A DNA stretch of 49,631 nt, taken from contig DKQT01000019.1 of NCBI GenBank assembly GCA_002471845.1, forward strand, positions 1-49,631. Direction: 5' to 3'. The stretch is from Fidelibacterota bacterium UBA7301. GTDB taxonomy: Bacteria > Fidelibacterota > Marinisomatia > Marinisomatales > TCS55. Of the stretch, positions 25,609-33,574 are shown piece by piece. The notes under the pieces were generated by a model. That model searched no databases. It had not been told where the DNA came from and saw only the letters and a program-made list of their open reading frames with translations. A program made the position numbers and the translations under genes. Each line of letters starts with the position of its first letter. Within the stretch, counting starts at the first letter, position 1.

Positions 25609-26867
25609 GATTGTTTCTCCCCTGTCAAAACAGACAATTTCGATTTTGCTTTTAAATAATCTACCACCGCTTTTTCATACTTCATCTGGAACTGAAGTAA
25701 ACGCCGTTGTGCATCCACCAGGGAAATAAATTCAATCTTATCTCCCCGATAAGCGATTTCAGATGCACTCAGTGATTCCAGCCCTTTTGGAATGAGAATG
25801 TCTTTATATAAACGAATCTGGCGGCTGGATTCATCCAAATCAAATAAAACCATCTCCAATTCTGACCTTAGTTCATTTTGTATGGATTCTGCCCGGGCTT
25901 CAGTGCCAGTCAACGTATAATTTGCCGATGTAATTTCTGAATTCGTTTTTCTGATCCAGATGGGAATATCCATAGAAAGTTTCGCCACTAGCGGATCCTT
26001 TCCACTGACGGAACTACCATCCTTTTCACCTGTACCGATTAATTCTACACCCAAACCAAAATCTGGCATTCTATTCAATTTTGATCGCTTGACTTTCGCC
26101 CTTTCCATTTCAATGGCTGCTTTAACGCCTAAGATATTGGGGTTGTTTTTCAAGATTTGGCGTTGAATGATTGATTTGTCTGATTTACCCAATTCGAAAG
26201 CCAGCGAGTCCGGCACTACAATATCTGTCATAGATGGATCATTCACCAGGGTTCTAAATCGTTCAAGAATGGGTATCTTTTTGTTTTCTAATGTGGATAA
26301 CTCATCTTCGAGCTGGATAAGTTCAATCTGGGTTTTGATCAAATCGGGATGACCGGTCCGTGCTGTCACATATTTGGAACGAATCACTCCATCCCAATTT
26401 TGAATTAGTTTGAAATTTTGGACTGTTAATTCTGTGACCTGCGCTAAGTAGTAATAATCATACCAGGTTGACCGCACTGCATGATCAAGCTTTAATTGAT
26501 GAACTACATAATTAAAATAGAAAGTCTCTGCTTTTGAAGCCTGGATTTTTCCCTGCAATTTCCGTTTACCAAGGAAAGGAAATTTTTGCATGAGGCCTAT
26601 TTTATACTGTTGGGGACCGGCGGCTGTTTCCACACTTTCCAAAAAGTAACCCACACTGACGGTTGGATTAGACAATCCTTTGGCAGCGGCAATATTGACT
26701 TCGGCCGATTGCCACTGGGTTTGGGCACGTTTTAAGGAAGGATTATTTTCCCGCGCCTTTTGAATATAGATGCCCAAATCACTCTGAAGTGCCATCAGGG
26801 TAGTCGAACTGATCATTAAAATGATCAGCGATTTAATATGGTTTTGTTGTCTTAAAAAAAGATTCAT
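25605..26867 (-). CDS. Outer-membrane factor, TolC/CusC-CzcC family
   Basis: Trimeric outer-membrane channel for the RND pump encoded downstream. About 420 residues from the ATG at 26867, which has AAGGA five bases upstream; the longer frame to 26930 adds an unlikely N-terminus. It has a signal peptide (HIKSLIILMISSTTLMALQ) and the twofold repeat of coiled helices typical of the OEP family (YIQKARENNPSLKRAQTQWQ; SLSASEIAYRGDKIEFISLV; DAQRRLLQFQMKYEKAVVDY). No lipobox Cys is seen at the signal cleavage site, unlike E. coli CusC. It is the first gene of the cus operon. Confidence 0.9.
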   Translation of the reverse strand: MNLFLRQQNHIKSLIILMISSTTLMALQSDLGIYIQKARENNPSLKRAQTQWQSAEVNIAAAKGLSNPTVSVGYFLESVETAAGPQQYKIGLMQKFPFLGKRKLQGKIQASKAETFYFNYVVHQLKLDHAVRSTWYDYYYLAQVTELTVQNFKLIQNWDGVIRSKYVTARTGHPDLIKTQIELIQLEDELSTLENKKIPILERFRTLVNDPSMTDIVVPDSLAFELGKSDKSIIQRQILKNNPNILGVKAAIEMERAKVKRSKLNRMPDFGLGVELIGTGEKDGSSVSGKDPLVAKLSMDIPIWIRKTNSEITSANYTLTGTEARAESIQNELRSELEMVLFDLDESSRQIRLYKDILIPKGLESLSASEIAYRGDKIEFISLVDAQRRLLQFQMKYEKAVVDYLKAKSKLSVLTGEKQS

Positions 26868-26872
26868 AATTA

Positions 26873-26877
26873 TCCTT
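26873..26877 (-). promoter_or_regulatory. Ribosome binding site deciding the outer-membrane factor start
   Basis: AAGGA on the minus strand, five bases before the ATG at 26867. It supports this start against the in-frame ATG at 26930, and places translation of the cus operon start here. Confidence 0.55.
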
Positions 26878-26953
26878 ATTATTGAAGGGAAATAATAGAT
26901 CCGAGACATACGGATCCCAAAAATGGACACAATCGTCCTAGGTCAGGATAATA

Positions 26954-27319
26954 TTATAAGCGGAGCGGGAGAGAAAATTTCGCCTGGGAATCAGACGGTT
27001 GGCTTTGAAAAACCGTTTTTTCGGAAAGTTGACATTTGGGCGCATCTGTTTTCATGGAACAGATTGGTTTATCCATGTCAACTTGGGCGGATTTGCGTTC
27101 TGTTTTGGGCCCGGAAACGATAGGAATAAACTGATTATGATCACATTTTTGTTTCCGTATAGCGCTTTTATTTGAGGCATCTCCTGTCTTGGCTTTCTCA
27201 CAACAGGATGTTGCTTTTACCTCGCAACAAGGCATATCGCAATTAATATGCAACATAGGTGCCGCCATGGAAAAAGCCATGATTAGCAGCAATCCGATGG
27301 AAATGGTGCGTTTAAGCAT
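26954..27319 (-). CDS. Small Cys-rich exported protein next to the metal pump
   Basis: 121 residues, not assigned to a family. It has a signal peptide (LKRTISIGLLLIMAFSMAAP) followed by a Cys-rich part: HINCDMPCCEVKATSCCEKA, later KQKCDHNQF and KPICSMKTDAPKCQ. There are eight cysteines in all, with Met and His between them, which would suit binding of soft metals in the periplasm. The tail is polar and rich in Ser/Gln. It is encoded 87 bases upstream of the outer-membrane factor gene in the same direction. A metal sensor, chaperone or sponge for the efflux operon is likely but is inferred only from composition and position. Confidence 0.65.
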   Translation of the reverse strand: MLKRTISIGLLLIMAFSMAAPMLHINCDMPCCEVKATSCCEKAKTGDASNKSAIRKQKCDHNQFIPIVSGPKTERKSAQVDMDKPICSMKTDAPKCQLSEKTVFQSQPSDSQAKFSLPLRL

Positions 27320-27357
27320 GCCTGAATTTACCCATGAATGGACAATTTGTTCTATTT

Positions 27358-28383
27358 TTAATAACGCTGTGGCTTATGAGGTCCCAATGCCCAATTTAAC
27401 TGAATCACCCCTATCAATGATGAATCTGATTCATTGATAATTTTTCCTCTGATTACCCAATTATCACCACGAGGAGCATATGCAAAAAATATTGCGGCTG
27501 AATACCCACTGGTTGATTTTAAACGGTATGCCCATTGGTCCGCTAACACACCTAAATGTAGTTTTTTATTAAACTGTCGACCCAAAAGAATATAAGCCGT
27601 GTTTAATTCCTCATCAGGATGGAAAGAAATTCCATGATGTGAATCAGATATATCGCCTTTCAGATACTCCCCTTGGATGATCCATGAGCGGTAAGGATCA
27701 TTTTTATATTTCCACTGAATCGCCAATCCTTGCAATTTTTTTGACCGCCCAGATAGTGTGCCGGCTTTGAGAGTTATGGTCCCATGTGAAATGGATGTAA
27801 ATGAATGGGTGGTAGAAATTCCACTGACCATGCCCTGTCGCAATGAATCGGACAGGATAATCCCATGACTATGGCCATCCTGTATCTCCACTTCTCCAAA
27901 GTGATTATTAAATAATTGAGTTGATATTTCACTTTTCCATGTTAATGGCAAAGATATTCCAGCTGAAGCACCAAGAGATGCCCAATGATTTTCACCCATT
28001 AACAGACGATATCCCTTTGGTGATGAAATAAAATTATATGTATGAAAATGGGCTTTATTCAGCCAACCGATATTCGGGCGAAAATATCCTACCTTGATTT
28101 GATTGGAACTCTTATAATCCACAAAAACTTCTTCGACCATAGGTGTACCGTTTATTGGACTATGCAGGTAAGCCATTACCATTGTTTGTTCATTGAACTT
28201 TCCCATTGCCACCCATTCGAGCCCAGTGGACCGAAAAGCAGAATCTTCAGATGAATAGGAAAAATCACTCAAAACACTTAATGAAAAGGGATATTTATTT
28301 TCTGCAATTGATAATCCAGTAAATAAAACCAGAAATAAAGAAAATTTAAATTTCAGATTGTTAATCAATGAATTTTTTTTCAT
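27358..28383 (-). CDS. Outer-membrane beta-barrel-like protein
   Basis: About 341 residues from the ATG at 28383, which has GGGGGA six bases upstream; this start overlaps the preceding phosphoesterase gene by 23 bases. Signal peptide FKFSLFLVLFTGLSIAENK. The rest consists of alternating beta strands with aromatic girdles and polar turns (QIKVGYFRPNIGWLNKAHFH, LNTAYILLGRQFNKKLHLGV, GYSAAIFFAYAPRGDNWVIR), a porin-like pattern. Several His-rich turns (HFHTYNF, QDGHSHG, DSHHGISFHPDEE) suggest metal contact. It lies upstream of the Cys-rich protein and the metal pump. A metal-related porin is possible; no family was recognised. Confidence 0.65.
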   Translation of the reverse strand: MKKNSLINNLKFKFSLFLVLFTGLSIAENKYPFSLSVLSDFSYSSEDSAFRSTGLEWVAMGKFNEQTMVMAYLHSPINGTPMVEEVFVDYKSSNQIKVGYFRPNIGWLNKAHFHTYNFISSPKGYRLLMGENHWASLGASAGISLPLTWKSEISTQLFNNHFGEVEIQDGHSHGIILSDSLRQGMVSGISTTHSFTSISHGTITLKAGTLSGRSKKLQGLAIQWKYKNDPYRSWIIQGEYLKGDISDSHHGISFHPDEELNTAYILLGRQFNKKLHLGVLADQWAYRLKSTSGYSAAIFFAYAPRGDNWVIRGKIINESDSSLIGVIQLNWALGPHKPQRY

Positions 28384-28855
28384 AAATATTCCCCCAATCA
28401 TTAACGACACCTGTCGTATTAACTATGGATATACTTCCAAGCCAAAATGATTCAATGTTCGGTAAATTATGAATGATTTCCTTTCGTAATCCTGTGGGTA
28501 AATTTTTATAAATCAAACTTATATGGGGCTGAAAATCGTAGTCTGTATCGAAGGCTTGATGAAATAAATAATTCAGGAGAATCAAATGGGGATCGGTCTC
28601 CAAATCTACAAAAACCGTTTTCCAAATAATATCTGATTGATTCAGTCCACTAACGGATACTTTAAAAGGCTTGAAATTAAGCTGATCAATTATGGTTTTG
28701 GCTGATTCAAGATCATTGACCGGAGTGAAAATGGTGCAGTGGGGATCAAATACCGGTGCATCGTATTCTGCACCTAAAGATTGAATGATTTCGGATAAAT
28801 AGTCTCTATCCGCTATTGATGGTAAAAGCCAAATGGAGTATTTGGGTTGATTCAT
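28361..28855 (-). CDS. 2H phosphoesterase superfamily protein
   Basis: 164 residues, cytoplasmic. It has the two conserved H-x-T/S motifs of the 2H superfamily: DPHCTIF (His39, Thr41) and QPHISLIY (His111, Ser113). Members hydrolyse 2',3'-cyclic phosphates or ligate and open 2'-5' RNA bonds. The overall layout (KYSIWLLPSIADRDYLSEII at the start, TDPHLILLNYLFHQAF in the middle) is closest to cyclic phosphodiesterase-like members such as those acting on ADP-ribose 1'',2''-cyclic phosphate. The substrate here is unknown. The gene overlaps the barrel-protein gene by 23 bases, so the two may be cotranscribed although no shared role is evident. Confidence 0.85.
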   Translation of the reverse strand: MNQPKYSIWLLPSIADRDYLSEIIQSLGAEYDAPVFDPHCTIFTPVNDLESAKTIIDQLNFKPFKVSVSGLNQSDIIWKTVFVDLETDPHLILLNYLFHQAFDTDYDFQPHISLIYKNLPTGLRKEIIHNLPNIESFWLGSISIVNTTGVVNDWGNIYEKKFID

Positions 28856-28958
28856 AGCTGAAGGAATTTACCGAATAAAATTAGTTTCCGAGGATTCATG
28901 GGTTCTAAGACCCTAGATTTACCTCAGATAAAATGTATCAAATAAACAAATACTGAAT

Positions 28959-29366
28959 TTATTTAGGTACAACCAAGACAGGGCATCCTGATTGATTTAC
29001 GATACCTTCATCCACAGAATCAAAAAAATTTTCCTTAAAAAAACTTTGTTTTCGATGCCCAAGTACCAAGATATCCATTTCACCGGATGCCTGACTAATA
29101 GCTTTGGGCACCGATTCATTTGTAACTACCAAAATGGTTGCGGATTTGGCTACGGATTCATCAACAGCACTCACCCATTTGTACACATCGGCCTCATTGT
29201 GTTTTGCCGATGGTGTGTCCATCATCATGGACATTTCGCCAGCATGGGGATCATTCACACAGATAAATGTTAAATGACCACCACTCGCAATTTTAATGGC
29301 TTCTCTAATCACGGCTGACTCATCTCCCCTGCCGCAAAGCCCAACCATGATTTGCTGATAGGCCAT
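28959..29366 (-). CDS. Universal stress protein (UspA family)
   Basis: 135 residues with the alpha/beta Usp fold: a start strand (QQIMVGLCGRGDESAVIREA), the central VVTNESVPKAISQASGEMDILVLGHRK, and the final strand SGCPVLVVPK. The nucleotide-binding G-x2-G-x9-G-S/T motif is not well kept: after the first Gly the sequence reads GHRKQSFFKENFFDSVDEGIV, so ATP binding is doubtful. Usp proteins dimerise and help survival in stress or starvation. It starts 4 bases after the exported thioredoxin gene and so belongs to the same operon, at the upstream end of the metal and sulfur stress region. Confidence 0.88.
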   Translation of the reverse strand: MAYQQIMVGLCGRGDESAVIREAIKIASGGHLTFICVNDPHAGEMSMMMDTPSAKHNEADVYKWVSAVDESVAKSATILVVTNESVPKAISQASGEMDILVLGHRKQSFFKENFFDSVDEGIVNQSGCPVLVVPK

Positions 29367-29370
29367 CTAA

Positions 29371-29973
29371 TTATTTTTTAGCAAACTTGATGCTGCAGCC
29401 CAAGGCTTTTGTTTCAGCCAATTTAATTTTTTTCCCCTGTCCTACGGCTTGAATAGCATCCATGAGATAATTCTCTTTTACCTTAGAAGGTTTTCTTGCA
29501 TTGTCATCAATCGCACCCCTGTAAACCAATTTCCCGGATCCGTCAAAAAGATAAATGTGGGGTGTCTTTGTAGCACCGAAGGCTGTAGCCAGTTGGGCAC
29601 CTTTATCCAGTGTATAAAGAAAATTATGACCATACTTCTTTGCAAAATCCCGCATATCATCCAAGCTTTCGCCACGGTCACGAATCCGTGTATTGGGATT
29701 GACCGTAATAAACCCAATGCTATTTTTTGCGCTGGTTTCTGCCAAAACATTGTAACGATCCTGCCAGGCTACAACCCATGGGCAGGTATTGCAAGTGAAA
29801 TTCACCAACAATCCGTTCTTCATTTTCACATCATTCAAACTGACAACTTTCCCACTGATATCCGTCATTTTCACGTCCCCCAATGGGATGGATGCCCCTA
29901 GGGACAGTTCACCAGCAAGGGTGAATGAGAAAAGAAGTGCAAGGAATGATAAATTTTTTAATAGGTGTTTCAT
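29371..29973 (-). CDS. Exported thioredoxin-like protein (redoxin family)
   Basis: 200 residues with a signal peptide (LKNLSFLALLFSFTLAGE). The active site is NFTCNTCPWVVAWQDRY, with Cys61 and Cys64 as CxxC; relatives typically have CNHCP or CNTCPW. The cis-Pro region is ATKTPHIYLFDGSGKLVYRGAIDDN, and the C-terminal ETKALGCSIKF has a further conserved Cys. The family is a periplasmic thiol protein of the AhpC/TSA-redoxin type, likely keeping exported proteins reduced or detoxifying peroxides. A strong AGGAGG lies six bases before its ATG. It is the first gene of a unit with the universal stress protein. Confidence 0.88.
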   Translation of the reverse strand: MKHLLKNLSFLALLFSFTLAGELSLGASIPLGDVKMTDISGKVVSLNDVKMKNGLLVNFTCNTCPWVVAWQDRYNVLAETSAKNSIGFITVNPNTRIRDRGESLDDMRDFAKKYGHNFLYTLDKGAQLATAFGATKTPHIYLFDGSGKLVYRGAIDDNARKPSKVKENYLMDAIQAVGQGKKIKLAETKALGCSIKFAKK

Positions 29974-29979
29974 GTTAAT

Positions 29980-29985
29980 CCTCCT
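29980..29985 (-). promoter_or_regulatory. Strong Shine-Dalgarno of the exported thioredoxin gene
   Basis: A full AGGAGG on the minus strand with a six-base spacer to the ATG at 29973. Such a complete site is unusual in this window, where most genes have weak or no ribosome sites, and suggests high expression. Confidence 0.65.
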
Positions 29986-30052
29986 GTTTATTAGACCCGC
30001 AATATTACATCAAAAATGAAAATTTCACAAAACAGCATCACCGAGGAAACAC

Positions 30053-30988
30053 TTAATTCAAATGATTCAGGACAGCCTTGGATATCTGTATATCTTGCAC
30101 CGCCACACCGATGAGGTCCGCAATGGTGATTTGATCTTCATCAGTCCTACCAAAATGATTTCCGGCAATGATTTCTCCTACCTCTACAACGCCATCCATT
30201 GTGAATCCTACTTTCATAGCTTGGTGGATCTCTCCCCTTTCTTCACATTGGGGTCGACTGTCCGCCACCGCCAGATCTGCCATAGATAAAAGAGATGCAT
30301 CCAATTCCTGTTTTGTTTTCGTGTCGGAGCCCATAGCGGTGATATGTGTGCCGGGATTGACACGACTGATCAACGGTGCTTCACTGGCGGTGCAGGTGAC
30401 GATCAATTGGCATTGGTCAATTATCTCATCCATATCTCTTGTGGTTAAAATGGCGTAACCACTATCATTCATTTCCGATTGGTATTTGAGCAAGGATGTT
30501 TCACTTCTTCCCCAAACAATTGCTTTTTTACAATCTACAATACTATCTAAATATTTCAACTGCATCTTTGCCTGGAGACCGGTTCCCAGGATCCCTATAC
30601 GCTCTATATTTTTTGGCGCCAAGAATTTGGCACAGACGGCGCCGGCCACGGCAGTTCTCACATCCGTGAGATAGCCTTCATCTTGAAGCACAGCTACGGG
30701 TTGCCCAGTTTTTTGGTTAAAGACCAACATCATGCCATTCCCATTTGGTAGTCCATAGGCTGTGTTCTGCCAAAACCCCGAAGCAATTTTTATTACATAA
30801 ATTTCGTCATTTTTGATATAACCATACTTGATATGCACATCTCCTGGCGGGGAGTCAAAATGCATTTCCCCTACAGGCGGTACAATTACATCACCTCTCG
30901 AATAGGCGGCAAATCCCGCTTCAATTTCAGCTATCAGGTCCACCTTGGGCAGAACGGCCTTGATTTCTTCCAAGCTTACAATCCGCAT
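30053..30988 (-). CDS. Ornithine cyclodeaminase/mu-crystallin family NAD(P)-dependent reductase
   Basis: 311 residues from the ATG at 30988, which overlaps the preceding stop as TGATG. The OCD family includes ornithine cyclodeaminase, alanine dehydrogenase, EutC and iminosuccinate reductase BhcD. Seen: start MRIVSLEEIKAVLPKVDLI, the substrate-binding Lys67 (YVIKIASGFW), the loop LTDVRTAVAGAV (Arg111), the Rossmann site GILGTGLQAKMQL at about 133-140, and a late GSDTKTKQELD. The immediate upstream gene is a threonine-dehydratase-like PLP enzyme, as in eutB-eutC and bhcB-bhcD. The inferred role is reduction of an imino acid made by that partner. Ornithine cyclodeamination is less likely in this context. 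Confidence 0.88.
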   Translation of the reverse strand: MRIVSLEEIKAVLPKVDLIAEIEAGFAAYSRGDVIVPPVGEMHFDSPPGDVHIKYGYIKNDEIYVIKIASGFWQNTAYGLPNGNGMMLVFNQKTGQPVAVLQDEGYLTDVRTAVAGAVCAKFLAPKNIERIGILGTGLQAKMQLKYLDSIVDCKKAIVWGRSETSLLKYQSEMNDSGYAILTTRDMDEIIDQCQLIVTCTASEAPLISRVNPGTHITAMGSDTKTKQELDASLLSMADLAVADSRPQCEERGEIHQAMKVGFTMDGVVEVGEIIAGNHFGRTDEDQITIADLIGVAVQDIQISKAVLNHLN

Positions 30989-31941
30989 CAGAGCACCGAC
31001 TTTAACACTTTTGAACTGATGTTGCCACCGCAAATGATGATGACGATATTTTGACCTTTTAATTGATCTTTCTTTTTGAGGAATCCAGCGATGGCGGCCC
31101 CCGCCGCCCCTTCGATCAATTGATGGTCTTTTTCCACCCCGATACGGATGCCTTCGGCAATTTCTTCTTCCGTAACCAAAACAAAATCATCAATAATTTT
31201 CTGGCATAATTCAAAGGTGATTGAACCCAATTCTACACCCCCGGCAGTCCCATCTGATAAGGTGTCTTCCGAGGGCAGGTCCAACTGCTCCCCTGCTTTA
31301 AGGGATTCATACATCACACAAGAGTTTTTTGGCGAAACGCCCACCATTTTCACCTTGTCTTGAAAGGACTTCAAGTATCCCCCGATCCCAGAGATCAAAC
31401 CGCCCCCGCCCACAGAAACAAACACAGAATCTATTGTTTCCAGATCCTGGTACAATTCATAGCCGATAGTCCCTTGGCCGCAAACAACATCCGGATCATT
31501 ATAGGGAGAAATATAGATGGTGCCGGTAGTTTTTGACATTTCCTGGGCCCGCTCTTCCGCCTTAATACAGTCATCCCCGTAATATTCTACTTTACCACCT
31601 AAATTGAGAATATTCTCCACTTTATTTTTATGAACAATTTCCGGAACAACAATCGTACCCTGGATGCCCAGTAAAGACATAGCCAAAGAACAGGCTGCTC
31701 CGTGATTCCCCGTAGAAGCGGTAACGACACCTTTTGACTTTTCATCCCCGGACAAGGCAGTCATTTTACTCACAGCACCGCGAAATTTGAAGGAGCCTGT
31801 TTTCTGGATATTATCCAGTTTGAGGTACACATCCCCTTCAATGAGTCGGCTCAAATAAGGTGAATATTCTAAAGGTGTGTGGCGGATATAGGCTTTGGAC
31901 CGGTCGTAGGCCGCCGCAACATCCTTAGGAAAGGAAATCAT
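30988..31941 (-). CDS. Threonine/serine dehydratase-like PLP enzyme (EutB/BhcB-type context)
   Basis: Fold-type II PLP enzyme, 317 residues, without the ACT regulatory domain of biosynthetic IlvA. Lys52 in TGSFKFRGA forms the internal aldimine; STGNHGAACSLA anchors the substrate carboxylate; VSVGGGGLISG (about 176-185) binds the phosphate. Such catabolic-length enzymes dehydrate L-threonine, L-serine or 3-hydroxyaspartate. An OCD-family reductase directly downstream and an aminotransferase directly upstream, all with overlapping ends (ATGA at the start, TGATG at the stop), suggest that the imine product is reduced rather than hydrolysed. The substrate is not proven. Confidence 0.88.
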   Translation of the reverse strand: MISFPKDVAAAYDRSKAYIRHTPLEYSPYLSRLIEGDVYLKLDNIQKTGSFKFRGAVSKMTALSGDEKSKGVVTASTGNHGAACSLAMSLLGIQGTIVVPEIVHKNKVENILNLGGKVEYYGDDCIKAEERAQEMSKTTGTIYISPYNDPDVVCGQGTIGYELYQDLETIDSVFVSVGGGGLISGIGGYLKSFQDKVKMVGVSPKNSCVMYESLKAGEQLDLPSEDTLSDGTAGGVELGSITFELCQKIIDDFVLVTEEEIAEGIRIGVEKDHQLIEGAAGAAIAGFLKKKDQLKGQNIVIIICGGNISSKVLKSVL

Positions 31942-33050
31942 AGGGATTTGAAAATGGGCGTAATGCGTTCCAGGGCGGCTTCTAAATCCGTGCGTTTGGC
32001 CCCATACCCGAAGCGTAAATAACGGTCCATACCATACCAGTCCCCCGCCACCAACATTACGCTGGCTTCATCCCGTACTTTTTCAACCAGGGCAGTCGAA
32101 TTGATATTCCAGTCATAACCGGTGAAGGCCATGGCACCCGCTTCAGGGGGAATAAAACTGAAATGGTCCCTAAAATTGTCCACCCACTCTTGGAAAAAAC
32201 CCAAATTTTCCGCTAGTGCATCCCGTATACGGTTCAGGGTTTTCATACGGTTATCGGGGTGCAGTACGTAGGCTGCAATTATATCACTCATTCGGCCGAT
32301 GGCAATAGATGTATAGTCATGGGTGGCCCAGGATTGCTGGATATGATCTTCGCTGGACAGGGACCAACCCAACCGCAGTCCCGGAAGACCATATGCTTTG
32401 GACAAGCCGCAATTCACGATTGTTTTATCATAACCGATTTCCCAGAATGAGGTGCATTCTTCCCGATTTAATTCAGCACCGCGATACACCTCGTCCACTA
32501 AAATCCAAACACCCGCGGATTGAGCGATCTCTCCAATAGCTAACACGGTTTCTTTCGGTAACACTGATCCCGTAGGATTATTGGGGTTGCAAACTGAAAT
32601 CATTTTTGTTTTTTTGGAAACTAGGCTTTTCAATTCGTCCAAATCCGGCTGCCAGTTCAATGACTCGTGGAGTTGGAAGGTGTTTACTTCCACACCCAAT
32701 CCCCGGGCAAAACCATAGATCTGAAGGTAATTGGGCACCATATAAATCAATTCATCCCCCTTTTCCAACAGGGTCATAATCGCCACCATATTGGCTTCCG
32801 CCGAACCATTAAATGCCTGGACATTTTCCGGCGTGGCACCGGGATAAATAGAAGCAATGGATTGCCTCAATTCCGGGGAGCCTTCGGTAAAACCATAGGT
32901 CAGTTCTGTATTTTCAATTTTTTCTATGAAATCCGTATCAAATAATGTCTTGAGGGAACCGGGATGAACGCCGCTTTCAGATAAGTTATAATCAACTTTA
33001 TTTTCCCAAAGGGATTGATTGCGTTCGAGTTGGAAGGTTTCAAATTTCAT
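31938..33050 (-). CDS. Class I/II (fold type I) aminotransferase
   Basis: PLP-dependent aminotransferase, 370 residues. Motifs: YGFTEGSPELRQSIA near the N-terminus, CNPNNPTGSVLPKE (Asn in the NPTG loop), VDEVYRGAEL with Asp186 contacting the pyridine, and the Schiff-base Lys218 in VNCGLSKAYGLPGLRLGW. The C-terminal Arg-containing RYLRFGYGAKRTDLE fits the carboxylate-binding role. Donor and acceptor cannot be told. It overlaps the TlpA-like gene before it and the dehydratase gene after it by four bases each (ATGA). The tight four-gene overlap suggests a dedicated amino-acid pathway. Confidence 0.9.
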   Translation of the reverse strand: MKFETFQLERNQSLWENKVDYNLSESGVHPGSLKTLFDTDFIEKIENTELTYGFTEGSPELRQSIASIYPGATPENVQAFNGSAEANMVAIMTLLEKGDELIYMVPNYLQIYGFARGLGVEVNTFQLHESLNWQPDLDELKSLVSKKTKMISVCNPNNPTGSVLPKETVLAIGEIAQSAGVWILVDEVYRGAELNREECTSFWEIGYDKTIVNCGLSKAYGLPGLRLGWSLSSEDHIQQSWATHDYTSIAIGRMSDIIAAYVLHPDNRMKTLNRIRDALAENLGFFQEWVDNFRDHFSFIPPEAGAMAFTGYDWNINSTALVEKVRDEASVMLVAGDWYGMDRYLRFGYGAKRTDLEAALERITPIFKSL

Positions 33051-33532
33051 AAACCAATGGCTTTTTGGATGGCGGCCTCAAAATAGGCTCTGTCCCTTTC
33101 CATTTCCCATGTATCCGTAACCTGTCCATTTTTATCATAGACGATCGTGAATGGGAGCGCACCGGACCAATCGTCACTGATGGCGCGGATAAAATTATTG
33201 TCGTTCCCTTCTTCTTTGATAAACGACAACCCCTTCACACCTTGCTTTTGGAGAAATGCGATGGCTTTGTTTTTATAGTCCATCCAGTCTGTCGTCACAA
33301 AATAAATTTTCATGCCCTTATCTTTATAGTTATTGGATAGATCCATTATCATAGGGAATTCTTTTAAACAAGGTGCGCAGGTGGTTGCCCAAAAATTGAC
33401 CAATACCGCTTCCTTACCCTTATGGGAAGCGATCTGTTTATGCAGTGCCTTTGCGTCCACTGTTTTCAGTTGAAAATCCGATCGTTCGCACCCGACAAAA
33501 ATTAAGAGTGATATGATGACTATTTTTTTCAT
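33047..33532 (-). CDS. TlpA-like thioredoxin lipoprotein
   Basis: 161 residues. Lipoprotein signal MKKIVIISLLIFVGC with Cys15 at the lipobox, then a thioredoxin fold: VLVNFWATTCAPCLKEFPMI with the active CAPC (Cys52, Cys55), KIYFVTTDWMDYKNKA, and the cis-Pro region GALPFTIVYDKNGQV. TlpA-like proteins act in envelope thiol redox, for example in cytochrome or metal-site assembly. It is the first gene of an operon with cytoplasmic amino-acid enzymes, so the shared role is not obvious. Its stop overlaps the aminotransferase start (ATGA). Confidence 0.9.
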   Translation of the reverse strand: MKKIVIISLLIFVGCERSDFQLKTVDAKALHKQIASHKGKEAVLVNFWATTCAPCLKEFPMIMDLSNNYKDKGMKIYFVTTDWMDYKNKAIAFLQKQGVKGLSFIKEEGNDNNFIRAISDDWSGALPFTIVYDKNGQVTDTWEMERDRAYFEAAIQKAIGL

Positions 33533-33543
33533 AGATTTGACAT

Positions 33544-33567
33544 AAAGACGAAATTAATCGCGTCTTT
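33544..33567. repeat. Short inverted repeat between carboxypeptidase and TlpA-like genes
   Basis: AAAGACG and its reverse complement CGTCTTT are separated by ten AT-rich bases in the 42-base gap. On the minus strand it follows the carboxypeptidase stop, so it might be a weak terminator, but no long U-run follows. The stem is only seven pairs. Confidence 0.3.
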
Positions 33568-33574
33568 AAATATT

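Noticed and set aside
26923..27123. Plus-strand frame opposite the Cys-rich protein
   Set aside because: It is antisense to the Cys-rich protein gene, and its residues look random with no start signal.
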